The translations under genes and the position numbers were made by a program. The notes beneath the pieces are model-generated. The model saw only the letters and a program-made list of their open reading frames with translations, searched no databases and was not told where the DNA came from. From contig CM047428.1 in assembly GCA_026168455.1 (NCBI GenBank), positions 87,066,594 to 87,130,593 on the forward strand: a stretch of DNA of 64,000 nt, in the 5' to 3' direction. Of the stretch, positions 22,481 through 34,967 are shown in pieces. How positions within the stretch are numbered: the stretch's first letter is position 1; every line of letters begins with the position of its first letter. Origin of the DNA: Theocolax elegans. Taxonomy: Eukaryota > Arthropoda > Insecta > Hymenoptera > Cerocephalidae.

Positions 22481-24855
22481 TTATGTATGGTATACGTTAA
22501 TATCAACCGAGCTGATTTTCTTCTCAGTGGCTTTTAAGTCCTGCAAATCGGAGGATGTCTTTCCTTTGATCTCGTCCGGTTTCCCGAGGTCGCTCGGTAA
22601 TAACATTTCCCCGCTAGCAGGCCTTCTGAACAGCTCGTTCAGAATCATGGGATTGACGTCCGATTCGGTGGCGAGTCTCGCCGCAACGTCGTAAGCTCGA
22701 AAGTGAGCTTCTCGAGCTTTCATTACCTCGGGCGTGTACGTCACGGATTCGGGTAGCAACATCGAGTTCAGCATAGGCTTCGTCGGCTCCATTTTTAATT
22801 TAGTCTCCATCTCGAGTTTCATTTCGTCCTTCGTCATTTTCTTCTGCATCGAATCCATGGCTTCGGGTGATTTGACTTTTGGCTCGTTATTTCCTGTAAA
22901 CGCAGGGTTTTCAACAACTAACGGCCGTCCAACTCGATAATATGGACACTTCCGATTTAGGAGGGTCAAACGCCAACATAAAAGTCAAATTTCCCGCGTT
23001 TACGAACTTGTCGATTAAGAAGTATTATTTTTACAAAATTTTACATTTTTTTTAAAAAGTTTTAATAAAGAATTACATAAAAAATGAAACGATACAGATG
23101 TAATCTGTGATTGTACACATTTCCAAATTGATTGGTAGAATAATTAACGAAATTCATTGCTTCCATAGTTTTCAGATCGGTAATTTAACTGAGAATCAAA
23201 TCTGATATATTTGAACAAATTAATTTGTCTATTTGGTCGAAGTTGATAATATCCGATTAATACCAACTAGAATGAGTCAGAAATCAAATGTAGTCGGTAA
23301 AAAATATGTTTTGCTTAAACTAAATATAATTGTCTCATATGGCTCGGTAGGTAACTAATTGAGTATTGGATCCCCTTAATTTAAATATGTACGATCCCAA
23401 AATAGAAAATTAATATTAAAAAGATGAAACTAAATAAGTTTACCCTTGATCGAACTTCGGGCAGAGATTTCGGGAATGGAGGTAGGGCTAACACCGTTAC
23501 CACCACCAGCAGGAGCGACATTCGAATCCATTCGAAGATGATGGGCGATCGTCGGTAAAATCGGAAGGTTCCTCGGTTCCGAGTTGGGTGGACCATCGGC
23601 CATAGGAACGTCCATACGTCGGTTGGCTTCGTCGATCAAACGTAGATGTTGGGCACGAGCAGCCATGACCTCAGGTGTATCTTGGACGGGTTGGGGAGCC
23701 ACCGGGATATTCGTCGCTTTAACGCGAAATCCGAAATCCTTGCCAGCCTCGTACTCGGCGGTTTGGATCAAGCCGTTTTGATCGATGTAGCTGTACGTGC
23801 CCCGGGTCACCCCGTCCGAGGCTCGGTACTCCGAGCGAGCTGACATCGGGTCGCTGTAACCGAAACTGTACTGCCCGATGCTATCTTGGTAGCTCAGGAA
23901 TATCGGCTTCTGCTGCTCTTGCTGCTTCGACCACCCGCACGATATCAAGCTCACCCATATGAAAATCTGCGTAATTCCAGTCATTCGATTCATTTCGATT
24001 CATTTTTTCGCGGTACATATATAAATCTTAAGTAAACAATTTTTGTCCTACTCCGAGATGCTTTATTGCGTTAGTTTCTTTTTTTTCGTATGCAATGCAT
24101 ATTCTATACCCATTAATAACAACTAGCACAATATATTATAGCGATAATACCTGTTGTATAGACGCCGCATACTACAAATTAATTGATTATAAATACATCT
24201 TGAGAAAAATAAAAAAGAGTAAAAAATATTTAACGAAGGTGACATCTTAGGTAACTTTTAAAATAGCTGTGATCGGAACATCTCCATACTAGCTGATTAT
24301 TCATATTTTGCATTAAACTATACTCATATATTATATACCCTTGAACAACCGAGAAGGCTCTACTTATAAACTTTTTAATGCCCTAACAAAAAAATATTAA
24401 TGTTGAGTTACATGTCAAGGAAAAATACTTTATTCTTTAATATAGTCTTTTTGGATTATATATATATAAAAGTTGACGAAAACTGACATGTGGAAATCAT
24501 TATTAACTTTTCTTCCACAGTCAAAAGGACGAAAAAAATCACGTGGAATTCCACCTAAACTGTTTTCATAGGGTATATACTGCAGTTAAAACAATCGATG
24601 AAGTATTTTTATGTATACAAAAATGAATTGTTGTGTTGAACTTTTTCCCATATGTATCTTACAACTGTGTCTATGTTAATATTAAACTTGGTTGAAAAAA
24701 CTTTTTGATAACGAACAATAGAAAATTGATAGGTTTATTATCCGTAACCTTGTTTTCTAAGAAGATGTACCCTTTTTCTGGGGGGAAAAAAGAAAGAAAA
24801 GATATGTATAGATATAATGAATATAGTTAATACTTACGAGAGTAAACGTTAACAT
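22481..24855 (-). CDS. Cuticular protein with R&R chitin-binding domain, 3 exons
   Basis: Structural exoskeleton protein, secreted and chitin-binding. Preferred model: exon 1 24838-24855 (MLTFTL), exon 2 23444-23966, exon 3 22481-22893, about 317 residues. Signal peptide residues 1-19 (MLTFTLIFIWVSLISCGWS) spans the first junction. The Rebers-Riddiford domain lies at about 37-97 (GQYSFGYSDP, TRGTYSYIDQNGLIQTAEYEA). It is followed by an 18-residue-type motif DTPEVMAARAQHLRL at about 102 and a second one in exon 3 (YTPEVMKAREAHFRAY). Junction phases (0, then 1) agree. An alternative start at 23993, giving MNRMTGITQ before the same hydrophobic stretch, would need no first exon; I prefer the spliced form because a TATA promoter lies just upstream of 24855. 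The combination of an R&R domain and two DTPEV motifs links it to the neighbouring cuticular genes. Confidence 0.85.
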
Positions 24856-24936
24856 AATTAACCGGTGGTTTGGAGAGGATGGATAAGATACGACGTCGAA
24901 AATCCGAGTATCATAAAGAGTTGCAATGCAGAAGAG

Positions 24937-24944
24937 TTTATATA
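24937..24944 (-). promoter_or_regulatory. TATA box of the R&R cuticular protein gene
   Basis: TATATAAA on the minus strand, 82 bases before the ATG of the short first exon. Transcription would be expected to start about 30 bases downstream, near 24910-24918. Tight TATA promoters plus a tiny signal-peptide exon are typical of insect cuticular genes. Confidence 0.6.
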
Positions 24945-25034
24945 GAGGAGGTACTACCTGCTGTCTACCAGCGGTGCTGCTACTGCCCTCGGTGATAAAC
25001 AAGTATTTTCGAGAGCTTTTTCCCTCTACGCGAG

Positions 25035-25113
25035 TAGAAGAAGACGAAGACGAAGACGAAGACGAAGACGAAGTCGACGACGGCGGCGGCGGCGACGACG
25101 ACGACGACGAGCG
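25035..25113. repeat. GAC/GAA/GGC trinucleotide repeat
   Basis: A run of GAAGAC, GACGAA, GGC and GAC triplets immediately upstream of the R&R cuticular promoter. It creates long Ser-rich (minus) and Asp/Glu-rich (plus) frames that are not believable proteins. Confidence 0.8.
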
Positions 25114-26247
25114 AGAATAAGGAGAAGAAGGAGAAAGAAGGCGAGTCAGGCGAAAAGTCAAACGGAACTGGTTACTTCGATTGCACATGTGTTTATCCTA
25201 CGAATTCAAGGACAATCCATCTCCGTAAACCGGACTTGTTTTCAGGTGCCTTTTTTCCTTCTTTCCTCTCTTTCTCTCGAGGGAACAGGGTTACTTAAGT
25301 ATATCGGTATCGATACCCGGTAGTTTTGCATCGTCCCAAGGAAAAACGATAGTGGGGGAGGGATGCGCTTCGAGGTCGGTCTACTGCACACGTGCACATT
25401 CGCGCATTTTTACTTTCCTTTCAACCGACTGATCTCCTTAAAAATCTTCATTTTTTAACTAGTTTATACTTACTACCCCCTCCTTGCACCACTTCGTTTA
25501 TTAATATACTTACGCAGCTTGCACACTCAACGTCCGTGAATTCTCAATGCATTTTCACGTTATTTGCAACACCCTCCTTTCATTTCATCATTTGACAATC
25601 GAGAATTCAATTATCTTTTTTCAATTAATTCCTATCCATGGTTACTCTTCAATGTAAACACGAAATAAAATGCGTACATATATAGTTATACTTATCGTGT
25701 TGTACCTTATTGGTACATGTGCAATGTATATAATATGGATAAACATTTTTATTATAAATTAGATGTATAACTTGGCGCTTCGAAATAGTTAAAAATGTTG
25801 TTTCAAATTATTCTCTTACCGAAATTCTTGGTGGCGATATATTTGAGTTATTAGTTTCTTGGTCCCCCGTGTTTTAATCAACTGTCTTGCGCAATTGCCA
25901 TATGTTCTTCCAAATGCACCTGGTTAATTTATTAGCCATATAACGTTACAAATTCAGTAAAAATGGTTAAAAATGCAGGGTAAATTTGAAAACGAAGGTG
26001 ACAGTAATTTTAAACGAAATGTTTATTTTAAAATTTACGTACTTCCGTACCGAGGATCAATGAGAAGAAAGGTTGCTGGATCGAAATTGGGTATACATAT
26101 AGATATGTGGATATATAGATATGTACATGATCGTGTATTCGAATGATCGTCGACATGATTTCTATAAACAATAATGATTTAAATATACACACAAGGAAAA
26201 CAACAACGACCTATTAATTATATATATATGGGGAATGGTTTTTCTGT
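25114..26247. other. Intergenic DNA between two cuticular genes
   Basis: No coding frame that I can support. The 25140-25600 part is less AT-rich than the surroundings and would be the upstream regulatory region of the R&R gene. Confidence 0.4.
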
Positions 26248-28264
26248 TTAGTAGAGGTAGAGGTTCCTGGAGGCTTCGCGAGCGTGAACGAGTCGCTCGT
26301 TGATGTGAGCTGCGGCGTGAGCGACTTTAGCGGAGGCGACCTCGGGAGTGTCCAGGGGACGACCGTCGGCTGCGAGGATGGAGAGAGGTGCGGCCGCGGC
26401 GACCGGTAAAATTGGCGATGGTGCAGCGTAAGCGAGGGCTGGGTAAGCCGCTGGGTAAGCCGCTGGGTAGGCTGCTGGCACCACGTACTCGCTCGACCGC
26501 AAAGCTTCGTTGTTCAAGTTGATCTTCTCGTTGATGTGGGCGGCTGCGTGCTCGGCTTTCGCGAGGCTCACTTCCGCCGTGTCGACTACGCGACCGTCTG
26601 GTCCAAGCTGTCGGATGTTCGTTTCATTTTACATTTCATTTATTTTAATCCTTTTTTTGGCTATTCAATCTTCTCTCGTGTGTTTTTTTCGTTTTTATTT
26701 TACTTTCCTGTATATACACATTTTTAAATGTTTTTAACTTTTATTTTTTTCTTTCGAGGTATACCTGCAAATAGACTGCTATCTACTCGCATTCCAAAAT
26801 ACTTAGTAAGGTATGAATTTCACGTTTTTTTAATAAAAGGTATATAGAAAATTGTATATTAATATTAACAAATCTAACAATTTCTACCGATTGTTAAATA
26901 ATTACTCATTTATTTCGATATCTAAGTATCTCAATAAAAAATGTCTCAACCAATCGATTAAAAAAATAATCTAAAGCATTTATTAATACATATATATTTG
27001 AAAAACGATAACAAACAATCGTCTTTTCGTTTTCTTCTTCTTATTAGACATTCACGAATTTCGAGGTTAATTGAAACCACATTACAGCTATTGAATACGA
27101 ATTTATTGACCTCCTTCCGTAAAACAGTTAATTTTTTATCAATACGACATTTCATTATTACGATTATTTTTTATTGGATTATTTACTTAAAACATTTTGT
27201 ATAATATTTATAAATTAATTTCTCCGAGTTATTTATACACATAAGAGAAACAAGATCTAACATAATTACTTCGTTTGAGATTAAAGTTATTTTAATAAAA
27301 GCAGAAAACGAAGGATATCCAAAAACAATAACAGAACTATGAAAAGTAAACTGGAAAGAAAAAAGTACAAATCCGGGCAGCAGATCCAACTACTATGTGA
27401 TAATTACATTTTTTATTGAAATAAATTTTTGTTCAAATTTGAAGTGATAGAAATTCTACCATTTTAAAGTATCTTTTAAATATGTTGGTAAAATACATTT
27501 ATTATAGATCACTATATGATGCATCTATATCCGATTTACATTACTTACTGCTCGTTAGCTTTCGAACCTCTTTCGATTAAAATGGTAGTTTCGCGTAAAA
27601 TACAACTTATGGAGAGGTGTTTGAAGACTGATTTAAACCGATGTTAATTTAACTTTTTTAAGAAACTTTGAAAATCAAGAAAATTATTTTAAACATTTAT
27701 CTATATTTAACGTTTTGTCAATTATATAAAGACAAATTTTTGATTTTAAGTATATCAAAACGAAAAGCAAAGGTACTACCTCTTTCTTCGAAATCCCGTT
27801 TAATCACTAATCTGTATACTAATTTTTTATTTTTAAATTACAAACCAAATTGACACTTTTTTCGATCCCGAAAATTTTCGTCGTTTGCTTTAGAAAAACT
27901 TACTATGAAGAAGTGTGAATGTTATTAACGTAATAAGTACGTATACGTCTCCAAATATTGAAAAAAAAAAAAGTATAATAAAACAATTTCTTCTTTCAAG
28001 AGTGTGGCCGCGAGAAAATATCTTGGGAAAATAATAAAAACTAATATATATATATAATTTGTGTCCTAAAGAGATAATGAATTTAATATGAGCGAGAGAT
28101 TCGTCAATAATTAGGTGAATAAGTGCATACTACTGAGTTGAAAGAAAAAATGGGATGATAAACGTTACCGGTGCTCCAGGAAGTATCGCGGCGTATCCAG
28201 CGAGGAAACCAGGCTTGGCAAACGCCACCGCGAAGACGCAAGAGAGGACCACGAAAAGCTTCAT
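26248..28264 (-). CDS. Cuticular protein with two DT(P/A)EV motifs, 2 exons
   Basis: Secreted exoskeleton protein. Exon 1 is 28169-28264 and exon 2 is 26248-26607; the junction is phase 0 and the total is 151 residues. Residues 1-16 (MKLFVVLSCVFAVAFA) form a signal peptide. Exon 2 carries the motif twice, DTAEVSLAKAEHAAAHINEK at about 41 and DTPEVASAKVAHAAAHINER at about 118. They are separated by an AYP repeat stretch (AAYPAAYPAAYPALAYAAP) and an Ala/Pro-rich segment. No R&R domain. The repeated motif and AYP composition match hymenopteran low-complexity cuticular proteins. An additional small exon within the 1.56-kb intron cannot be excluded. GC content of the exon is well above its flanks, as is usual for these genes. 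Confidence 0.85.
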
Positions 28265-28370
28265 CTTCGTTCGAGATTCGGTCGCACAAAAGTGTAAACC
28301 ACGAGATAATATAGTTACGACGGTATCGAGTTTTAGTCTCGTCTGTCGAATCCGCGACGAGAGCTGGGAC

Positions 28371-28378
28371 TTTTTATA
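28371..28378 (-). promoter_or_regulatory. TATA box of the 26.2-28.3 kb cuticular gene
   Basis: TATAAAAA on the minus strand, 107 bases before the ATG. The expected start point is near 28345, leaving a 5' UTR of about 80 bases. Confidence 0.6.
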
Positions 28379-28439
28379 CGCTGGTCCACCGCGTCTAAAA
28401 AAATTTTCGTCGACAAAACGAGCACTGCACACACAAAGA

Positions 28440-28442
<3 letters not shown>

Positions 28443-28491
<49 letters not shown>
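28443..28491. repeat. (AG)n microsatellite
   Basis: An almost pure run of about 24 AG dinucleotides, just upstream of the cuticular TATA box. Possible GAGA-type chromatin element, but no direct evidence. Confidence 0.9.
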
Positions 28492-28494
<3 letters not shown>

Positions 28495-28499
28495 ATCGA

Positions 28500-31096
28500 A
28501 GAAGAGTGAAGGTAGCCCTTCATTCGAAAGGAAATCAGTTTTAAGGAGGAGAGGAGTGGTCTTACGTCTCGTTACGGGTACGCACGCCTATAAGTGTAAT
28601 ATCCGCCTATCCAGGATTCTACCATATAGGTATATGCTAAGGATTATCCTCTATACCTCAGACGCTGATGTAATTTCTCGTAAATTTTCGCGACTACATC
28701 TCAAGCTTTGGTAATCGTTATTCTTCTCTTATTTTTATCAAATACATCCAAACGAATTTATCTTGATTAATTATTTAAATAATTAGCTATAATTTATAAT
28801 ACAAATAATTGGGCTATTGTATTGATTTGAGGTGATAATATTTCTTTTAAACCATTTTGTTCTGTCAATTTTTAAACAAACCGCTAATTTATATTCTTAC
28901 CTAACAACATCATTTATATTTTTATACTAGGATGATAATTATGTCTGACAGAATGGAATATTGTTGATAAATTAAAATAACATCAACTATTTAACATATA
29001 TGCTTCACTTAAGAAAATAAGAATTAAGTGATAAAGTTATTTTTAAGAAATATTGCTGCCCATAATAAGTGAAAGGTCATGGTACAAAGTGTCACAATTA
29101 ATTATTAAAAAAATATTATGAGACAAATATATCATTTATGTATTACAAGTAAATTATTATACAGTACACATATAATATAATAATAAGAAATATTTTAAGC
29201 TGATAATAAGATAAATTATTAATTATTTATAATACATTTTATTTAATTGTAACCTAACCCCCTTGTTTCTTATAATTATTAACTTTAAGTGTATTTCAGT
29301 CGACCTGCAGGAAATATCGAGATTTTACCTTTTACTTACTGGATTATTAAGATTACTTTTATTGAATGAAATCCTAAAAAACTCGGGATGAAATAGCGTT
29401 TCGTTGAATTTATTAACAACTTTAGTTGATATACCTCTCGAATTCCTATTTTTACCATTTAATTTTCTAACGACGATCTGTAAGATAAATGCGGAATATA
29501 CTAAATTCTTATAGACAAGATAATCAGATGTGCGTGCTGTAAATATATATATATATATATATATCAATCCATAGTCGAATCATAATCGATTAAATTGAAT
29601 GCTTAAGAATTACGAAAACAAACGTTCCGCGTTTACAATGAATAGAAACAGTATGTAATATATATACATAACACTCGTCAGTGGTGACTGGTTGCCGGTT
29701 GCCACACACGCAGTTGAATTCACGGTTGAAAATCAATTTTTCCCGATGGCGCGACGTGATGTATCTGTAAGAAAAAAGAGAAAGATCGCGCATAATCGAT
29801 CAAAGATTCAAAACCGTCAATGTTACATAGACGTGCGTGCGTGCACACATACACTCTCTCGAGGTTTCGAATATTTTGGTAGTACGTATCGTTTTGCGAC
29901 GTAACGAACGATCCGTCATTTCGTAAAAGTGTACCTGATTAATGCACGCATAATGCACGTATAAAACTCGAGTGAAAATCTAGGACGCGGATGTCGAGTA
30001 TGCTTATGTCGGATTTTATCTAGAAAAGTGGGCGATATGCGTATATACATATGTATATCTGCGTCTCTGCTTGTACGTACGAGTGTCGAAATGTTTTTGG
30101 GTGTCCCTGTACCTAATTCTTTATTTCTTTTTCTTTGTATTTCTATCGAGTTGATTAAATAGGTGTACATGTAGATGCGCGTATATCTCCGAGTGAACGG
30201 TGCAGTTTTGAATGAGCGCAGCCGCGAGTCTCACAGCTCGACTCGGATCCGATGGAAAAACAATACCGATTTCAAGGTGATTTCGCATCTCGATCGATCA
30301 TCTTTCGAAATTCAAATTGCCCATCAGGGATTAAGTGTATACGCGAGTTGTGGATTTTAATATATGACTTTACGAGAACGTTAGAATTCTAACGCGTTTT
30401 GTAACGAGCAGCTGCGGTGCTGCGGTTCTTTCAGTTTTTCTCTCTCTCCCTCTCCCCCCCCCCCTCTCTCTCTCTCTTCAATGAGGCATTCCCTCGGATT
30501 GACCGATATAGATGCACCACTTTAGATATAGGACAAATGAAACAACTCACTTGTAGCTTACATTTACGTCTAGAAGCCTCGAAATACATTAAACATTATT
30601 TTGACCATACTAATGCAAATGTTGATTATTCTTGCCAAACAATTTATTCAAATAAATCCATTCTTCTTTCGATACGATCGAAAGCTATAAATATACATAC
30701 AAATTTTCGTGTTGAAATAATTAATAAACCGTAACTACTTATATAACAACTTTATAAATCAATTATCCTTTATAAGGATTGATAATAAATATTATTTTTG
30801 GCCAAAATTTATACGTAATTTTTAGATAAAAAATCATAATATTTTTAATTGAATGTTACACTTGATTTGTCAACTAAACATTATCTATTATTTGCGGTTT
30901 CTTAAAAATTGTAATTTAATAATTACCTAACTATCGTGTCAAAATTTTAAAATACTTAAAGTTTTATAGGTAATCGAAATATTTTCCAAAGTACAGACAT
31001 TTTTAAATAATGAATATAATTTGTTCGGAAGTTACTCTAACTTCAAAAATAATTGTATCTAGTTTTTCCAAATTTTTTTTTATTATTATAATATAT
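28500..31096. other. AT-rich intergenic DNA
   Basis: No supported gene. It contains a (TA)n run near 29545-29564, and a C/T-rich tract near 30440-30475. The 29640-30420 block is less AT-rich and has several open frames without splice sites or family resemblance. Confidence 0.5.
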
Positions 31097-31674
31097 GGGC
31101 CATTTCACGACAACTGGTTATTTGATCAAAATTTTAAAATGCTTCAAATTTAAGGTACGAACTGAACATGTTTACCAGATAACATGCCATTTGAGTTTTT
31201 AAAAAAAATTTGTAATATTTTTAAAATGCCACAACTTTTGACGGGTTTACAAGTTAATTACAAGCTATAGACTATTAGAAAAGTATATTTTTAAGCTTTT
31301 TTCAGACTGTTGAATGAAAAAATCAAAGGTGGAAAAGTTAGAATTTCTAATTTGAAGTTCGATGTCCCATAAACTATATGTCAATATTCAACTTAAAAAA
31401 ATTGTAAGATTATAATTTCTGGAGACAATTAGCAATGAATGTTACATGTAACATTGTTAAAAAGTTGATAGATTGTGAGATGAATATCTGTAAAGTTAGC
31501 TATCGTTGAAAAGAAAAAGGTGAAATAACTCACTTTTTGAAGTAAGAATACTTTAAAATTAATTATTTTCAGAATCTAAAAATGTTTTTCTGTTTTCTGG
31601 AAAACATTTGCAGTCGTGCCTAAAATTTGGTGCATTTTAAAATTTTGATCCAATTAATTAACGTGAAATAGTCC
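31097..31674. mobile_element. 578-bp element with ~64-base terminal inverted repeats
   Basis: The left end GGGCCATTTCACGACAACTG and the reverse of the right end (GGACTATTTCACGTTAATTA) align, and they go on to share GATCAAAATTTTAAAATGC and a CCAAATTT/AGGCACGA-like stretch. Both ends are flanked by ATATAT, so a TA-type target duplication is likely but cannot be proved in such sequence. No transposase frame; a non-autonomous DNA transposon. Confidence 0.75.
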
Positions 31675-32214
31675 ATATATAATTAAATTTATTATATTCA
31701 TTTTCAACTCCATATATATAACTTTACGAATTTTCACGGGGCTGTTAATTGTCTTGCATGTACCCGGAGTTATGCCTATGAAGAAGGGAAAACCTATAAG
31801 TATAGAAAAAGGTCCTCGAGACGGTCGGTGTATTGAAAGATTGTTCACATTACATAGACCTATAAGCATTGGAACTGAATGGCTCAGATCCTTCCAGTCG
31901 TGTATTGTGGAGCGTGGAAAAACACCTAACCGATCTCGAATGCTGTAAGAGCAGCCAAGTGTACCCATCCAACTATCGACCGCAGCGAATGCTGCTTAAC
32001 TTTCGTGATCGGCCTTATACTTCTATCTCTGTCACCGAAAGGTGTCCTACAATCAGTCCTCTTCCTTTTTTCGCAGACGACAAATTGTATGTACGTATGT
32101 GTCATCGTATACATATTTGTATGTACACACCAGAGTGTATTTATGAAAAAACCATTATTTTTTTTAAAAAAGTCGATCTATGTGTTAAGTTCAAGAGAAT
32201 GTTGGAGCAAAATG
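31675..32214. other. Gap with two unsupported open frames
   Basis: Open frames exist on both strands over 31745-31950, but neither has a recognisable domain, a splice context or a codon pattern that decides between them. I see no other content. Confidence 0.4.
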
Positions 32215-34215
32215 AAAGAATCACCGACGGGAAATAATGTGAGTATGGATATACTATGTATATAATACATTTTAATTCGATATTTTTTAAATCGAAAGAG
32301 CCCGCGTAACAATCGAAACCATTAGCAACATTTTTCCAATATATGTGCAGTAGAATTGCCAATACGTTACCAAAATTACGAGAAACATACACTCTCCAAA
32401 ATATATCCACTATATTGCCAATGCTTTTGAAAAAAAGTATTAAATCTACATTTTTTTACATTCTTTAATATAAAAAAAATATATTGCGATACTTTGTGTT
32501 GCATTTTTACTTCCAGATACCCGCAATCAGACATATTCCAATAAAAAGAGATAGGCAGAGAAAGAGGGAGGGAGAGATTGATTGATTGATTGATAATAGT
32601 TTATTTCAGCCTTTGGGTATAACCCTGTCTGGCTGTGGAGACTTACAAAATAGTACAAAAGTAAAATAAATGAGTAGCAATACAGTGCAATACAGATAAT
32701 TAATTAAATATAAGTACAAAATAGTAGTTATTGTATGAAAAAATAAGTAAATATAAATGAAGAATTTAATGTGAAGCTCGGATTGATTTGCAGTGGTTTA
32801 AGTAATTATACCCTCGCGTATAACTCTGCTATTCCAGTCATTTTTGTCACGCTTTAAAAGTTCGCTGAAAAGTTTGGTTTTGAAGCTATTTAAATTTAAC
32901 GGGTCGAAGTCTATATCCTCCAGTGAGTTTATAATTTGAGACGCTGTGACAAGAAAAGAACGATTCCAAGCTTCCGTGCGGGGTGGTGTATACATGAGGT
33001 ACTGAGGTTTAAGACGAGAGGACCTGCGAACGATATTGGTGTCGACCTGGAGAAAACGTTCGATTAAATATGCTGGATTTTATAGCTAAGACATGAGAAA
33101 GCCAGTGAGCCAATAACGTACTCGCGCCTTCTTTTAGCAGATAGCCACCCTAATTCAAGTCGGTGCGGGGTAACATGTCCACGTCTTGGAATGTTACCAT
33201 GGACAAACCTAACACAGGCATTTAGGAGCCGCTGCATTTTTAAATCGCGAGTAGAGTCCAAGTCATGATAGACTGCACATGCATAATTAAAATGAGGAAA
33301 GATTAAGGTTTCCACCAACATTTTCCTCAATTCTCTGGAGAGCCTATTTTTGTTGAAGCGAAGCAAGTGAAGCATACAGTGTACCTTCCTCGATATGTGT
33401 CGAACTTGCTTATTCCCAATCCAGTGAGGGAGTTAGCCAAACTCCCAATTTAAAAACTTCAGTAGAATAATTTATAGGTGTGTCGAGGACAGTCACTTTC
33501 GGGAGGTCAGAAGAGAGCAATCTACCAATATATTGATGGCTGCCCAGTAAAATAGCTTGGGTTTTTTTTGGCATTTAGCTGCAATCCATTTTGAGCTGCC
33601 CATGAAACAATCGAATTGATGTTAAGACTGGATGGAATCAATACCATGATTTATATCCCTTGGAGAGACATGAGTATAAATTTGAGTATCGTCAGCGAAT
33701 ATCAGTATTTACACTCAGCAGTCAGCACATTTGGCAGATCATTTATAAATAAAGAAAACAACAGAGGGCCTAGGACACTGCCTTGGGGGACACCCGCCAT
33801 CGTTTTGAGCCAGTTTGAGGTCCTGCCAGTGCCGTCGGTAACTGCTTGAACTCTGTTCCGTAAGTAACTAAAGAACCACATGATTACATGGTTGGAGCAG
33901 TTTATGGTTTTCAGTTTGTACAGAAGACGCTCATGAGGCAAGGTATCAAAGGCTTTAGAAAAAATCCAACAGTATAAGTATAGTGACCATTCCCCTATCG
34001 ATAGCAGCACGTACATCGTCAGTTATGCCAAGAAGGGCTGTTTGGGTACTGTGCCCACTTCTGAAACCGCCTGTCTTGAAATCAGTATATTATGAGATTC
34101 TACATAGTTAGAAATTTGATTGTGAATACATTTTCAAGAAGTTTTGACATCTCTGGTAACTGTGCAATGGGACGGGTATCACTAGGTGAGATCATGCTTG
34201 TAGTTTTTGCTATTG

Positions 34216-34260
<45 letters not shown>

Positions 34261-34967
34261 ATTTTTTAAATTGGGGGCTGTGCAAGAAAAATCAGTAGTA
34301 CACGACATAAGAAGGGGCAGCGATTCAGCAGTCAGCTGCCAATTTAAGATGTGTGTCCCAAAATTTACAACCGGCGCGTTGTGCTGATATTTGGTTGCAT
34401 TATTTTTACGTGACCTGATTATTTTCATTATTTAATACAATGATTTTATATTATTATTACTTAAATTAAATATATTGCCAAAAGATTGAATACTTTTTTT
34501 CGAAAGCATTGAGAATATATTGGATATATTTTGGATAGTGTACGTTTACCGTAAATTTGGCAACGTATTGGCAGTTGTACTGCTAATAGCTATTGTGCCA
34601 ATATTTTTACGCGGGGCCCGTGTTACCTGAGTATATCGTTCATATACCTGCTAAAGAAGCGTCGACGAGTCCCTTGATAAAGAAAATAACAAATACGTGA
34701 AAGTAAGAAGGTGATGAAAATGATAGTCATACCGATGAATTGACACCCGTCATGTATACGTGTTTAGTATTGCTGCGTCAGCTACTTATACAGGTACAAT
34801 ACGATATTGCTTCCACATACGTATAACTATTGATCAATAAGTTTTTTTTTTTTTTGTAACCCCATATTTAGGGCACTCTTTACCATACATTTTTCCAATG
34901 CATCAATGTTACTATTTACACCGATTAAACAAATTAAATTAATGCTGTACGTGAATCTTTGAAAAAT
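32215..34967. repeat. Tandem duplication unit, copy A (2.75 kb)
   Basis: The segment from TCACCGACGGGAAATAATG (32221) to GTGAATCTTTGAAAAA recurs immediately downstream with an offset of about 2,753 bases. It contains a composite repeat: inverted arms (about 32295-32445 and 34485-34625) around a truncated non-LTR retroelement. Copy B differs mostly by single-base insertions and deletions. Confidence 0.85.
32575..34270 (-). mobile_element. 5'-truncated non-LTR retroelement, copy A
   Basis: Minus-strand reverse-transcriptase remains of jockey/CR1-like type. Visible blocks are FDTLPHERLLYKL, SYLRNRVQAV, the GVPQGSVLGPLLFSLFINDL motif and FADDTQIY, then a C-terminal region (RLLNACVRFVHGN, DWNSRVIREGI) ending at about 32798. 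The 3' end is a (TCAA)n tail seen as ATTGATTGATTGATTGAT at 32577-32594. The endonuclease and first ORF are absent; the element starts abruptly beside a (GA)n run at 34216-34258. The reading frame is broken in several places by single-base indels, so it cannot be active. Family level is an inference. Confidence 0.8.

Noticed and set aside
22021..22893. Joining the R&R gene exon 3 to the exon at 22021-22156
   Set aside because: The available donors at the end of exon 3 leave phase 0, while that exon needs phase 2. The result would be an immediate stop.
22481..22969. 162-residue frame as a stand-alone gene
   Set aside because: The first 25 residues are intron. An acceptor at 22894 and matching phase show it is exon 3 of the R&R cuticular gene.
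24757..25188. 143-residue Ser-rich minus-strand frame
   Set aside because: Its length comes from the triplet repeat. It runs through the TATA box and the true first exon of the R&R cuticular gene.
31654..32237. Overlapping 104- and 122-residue frames
   Set aside because: No domain, no splice context, and the two strands are equally open. Part overlaps the end of the 578-bp inverted-repeat element.
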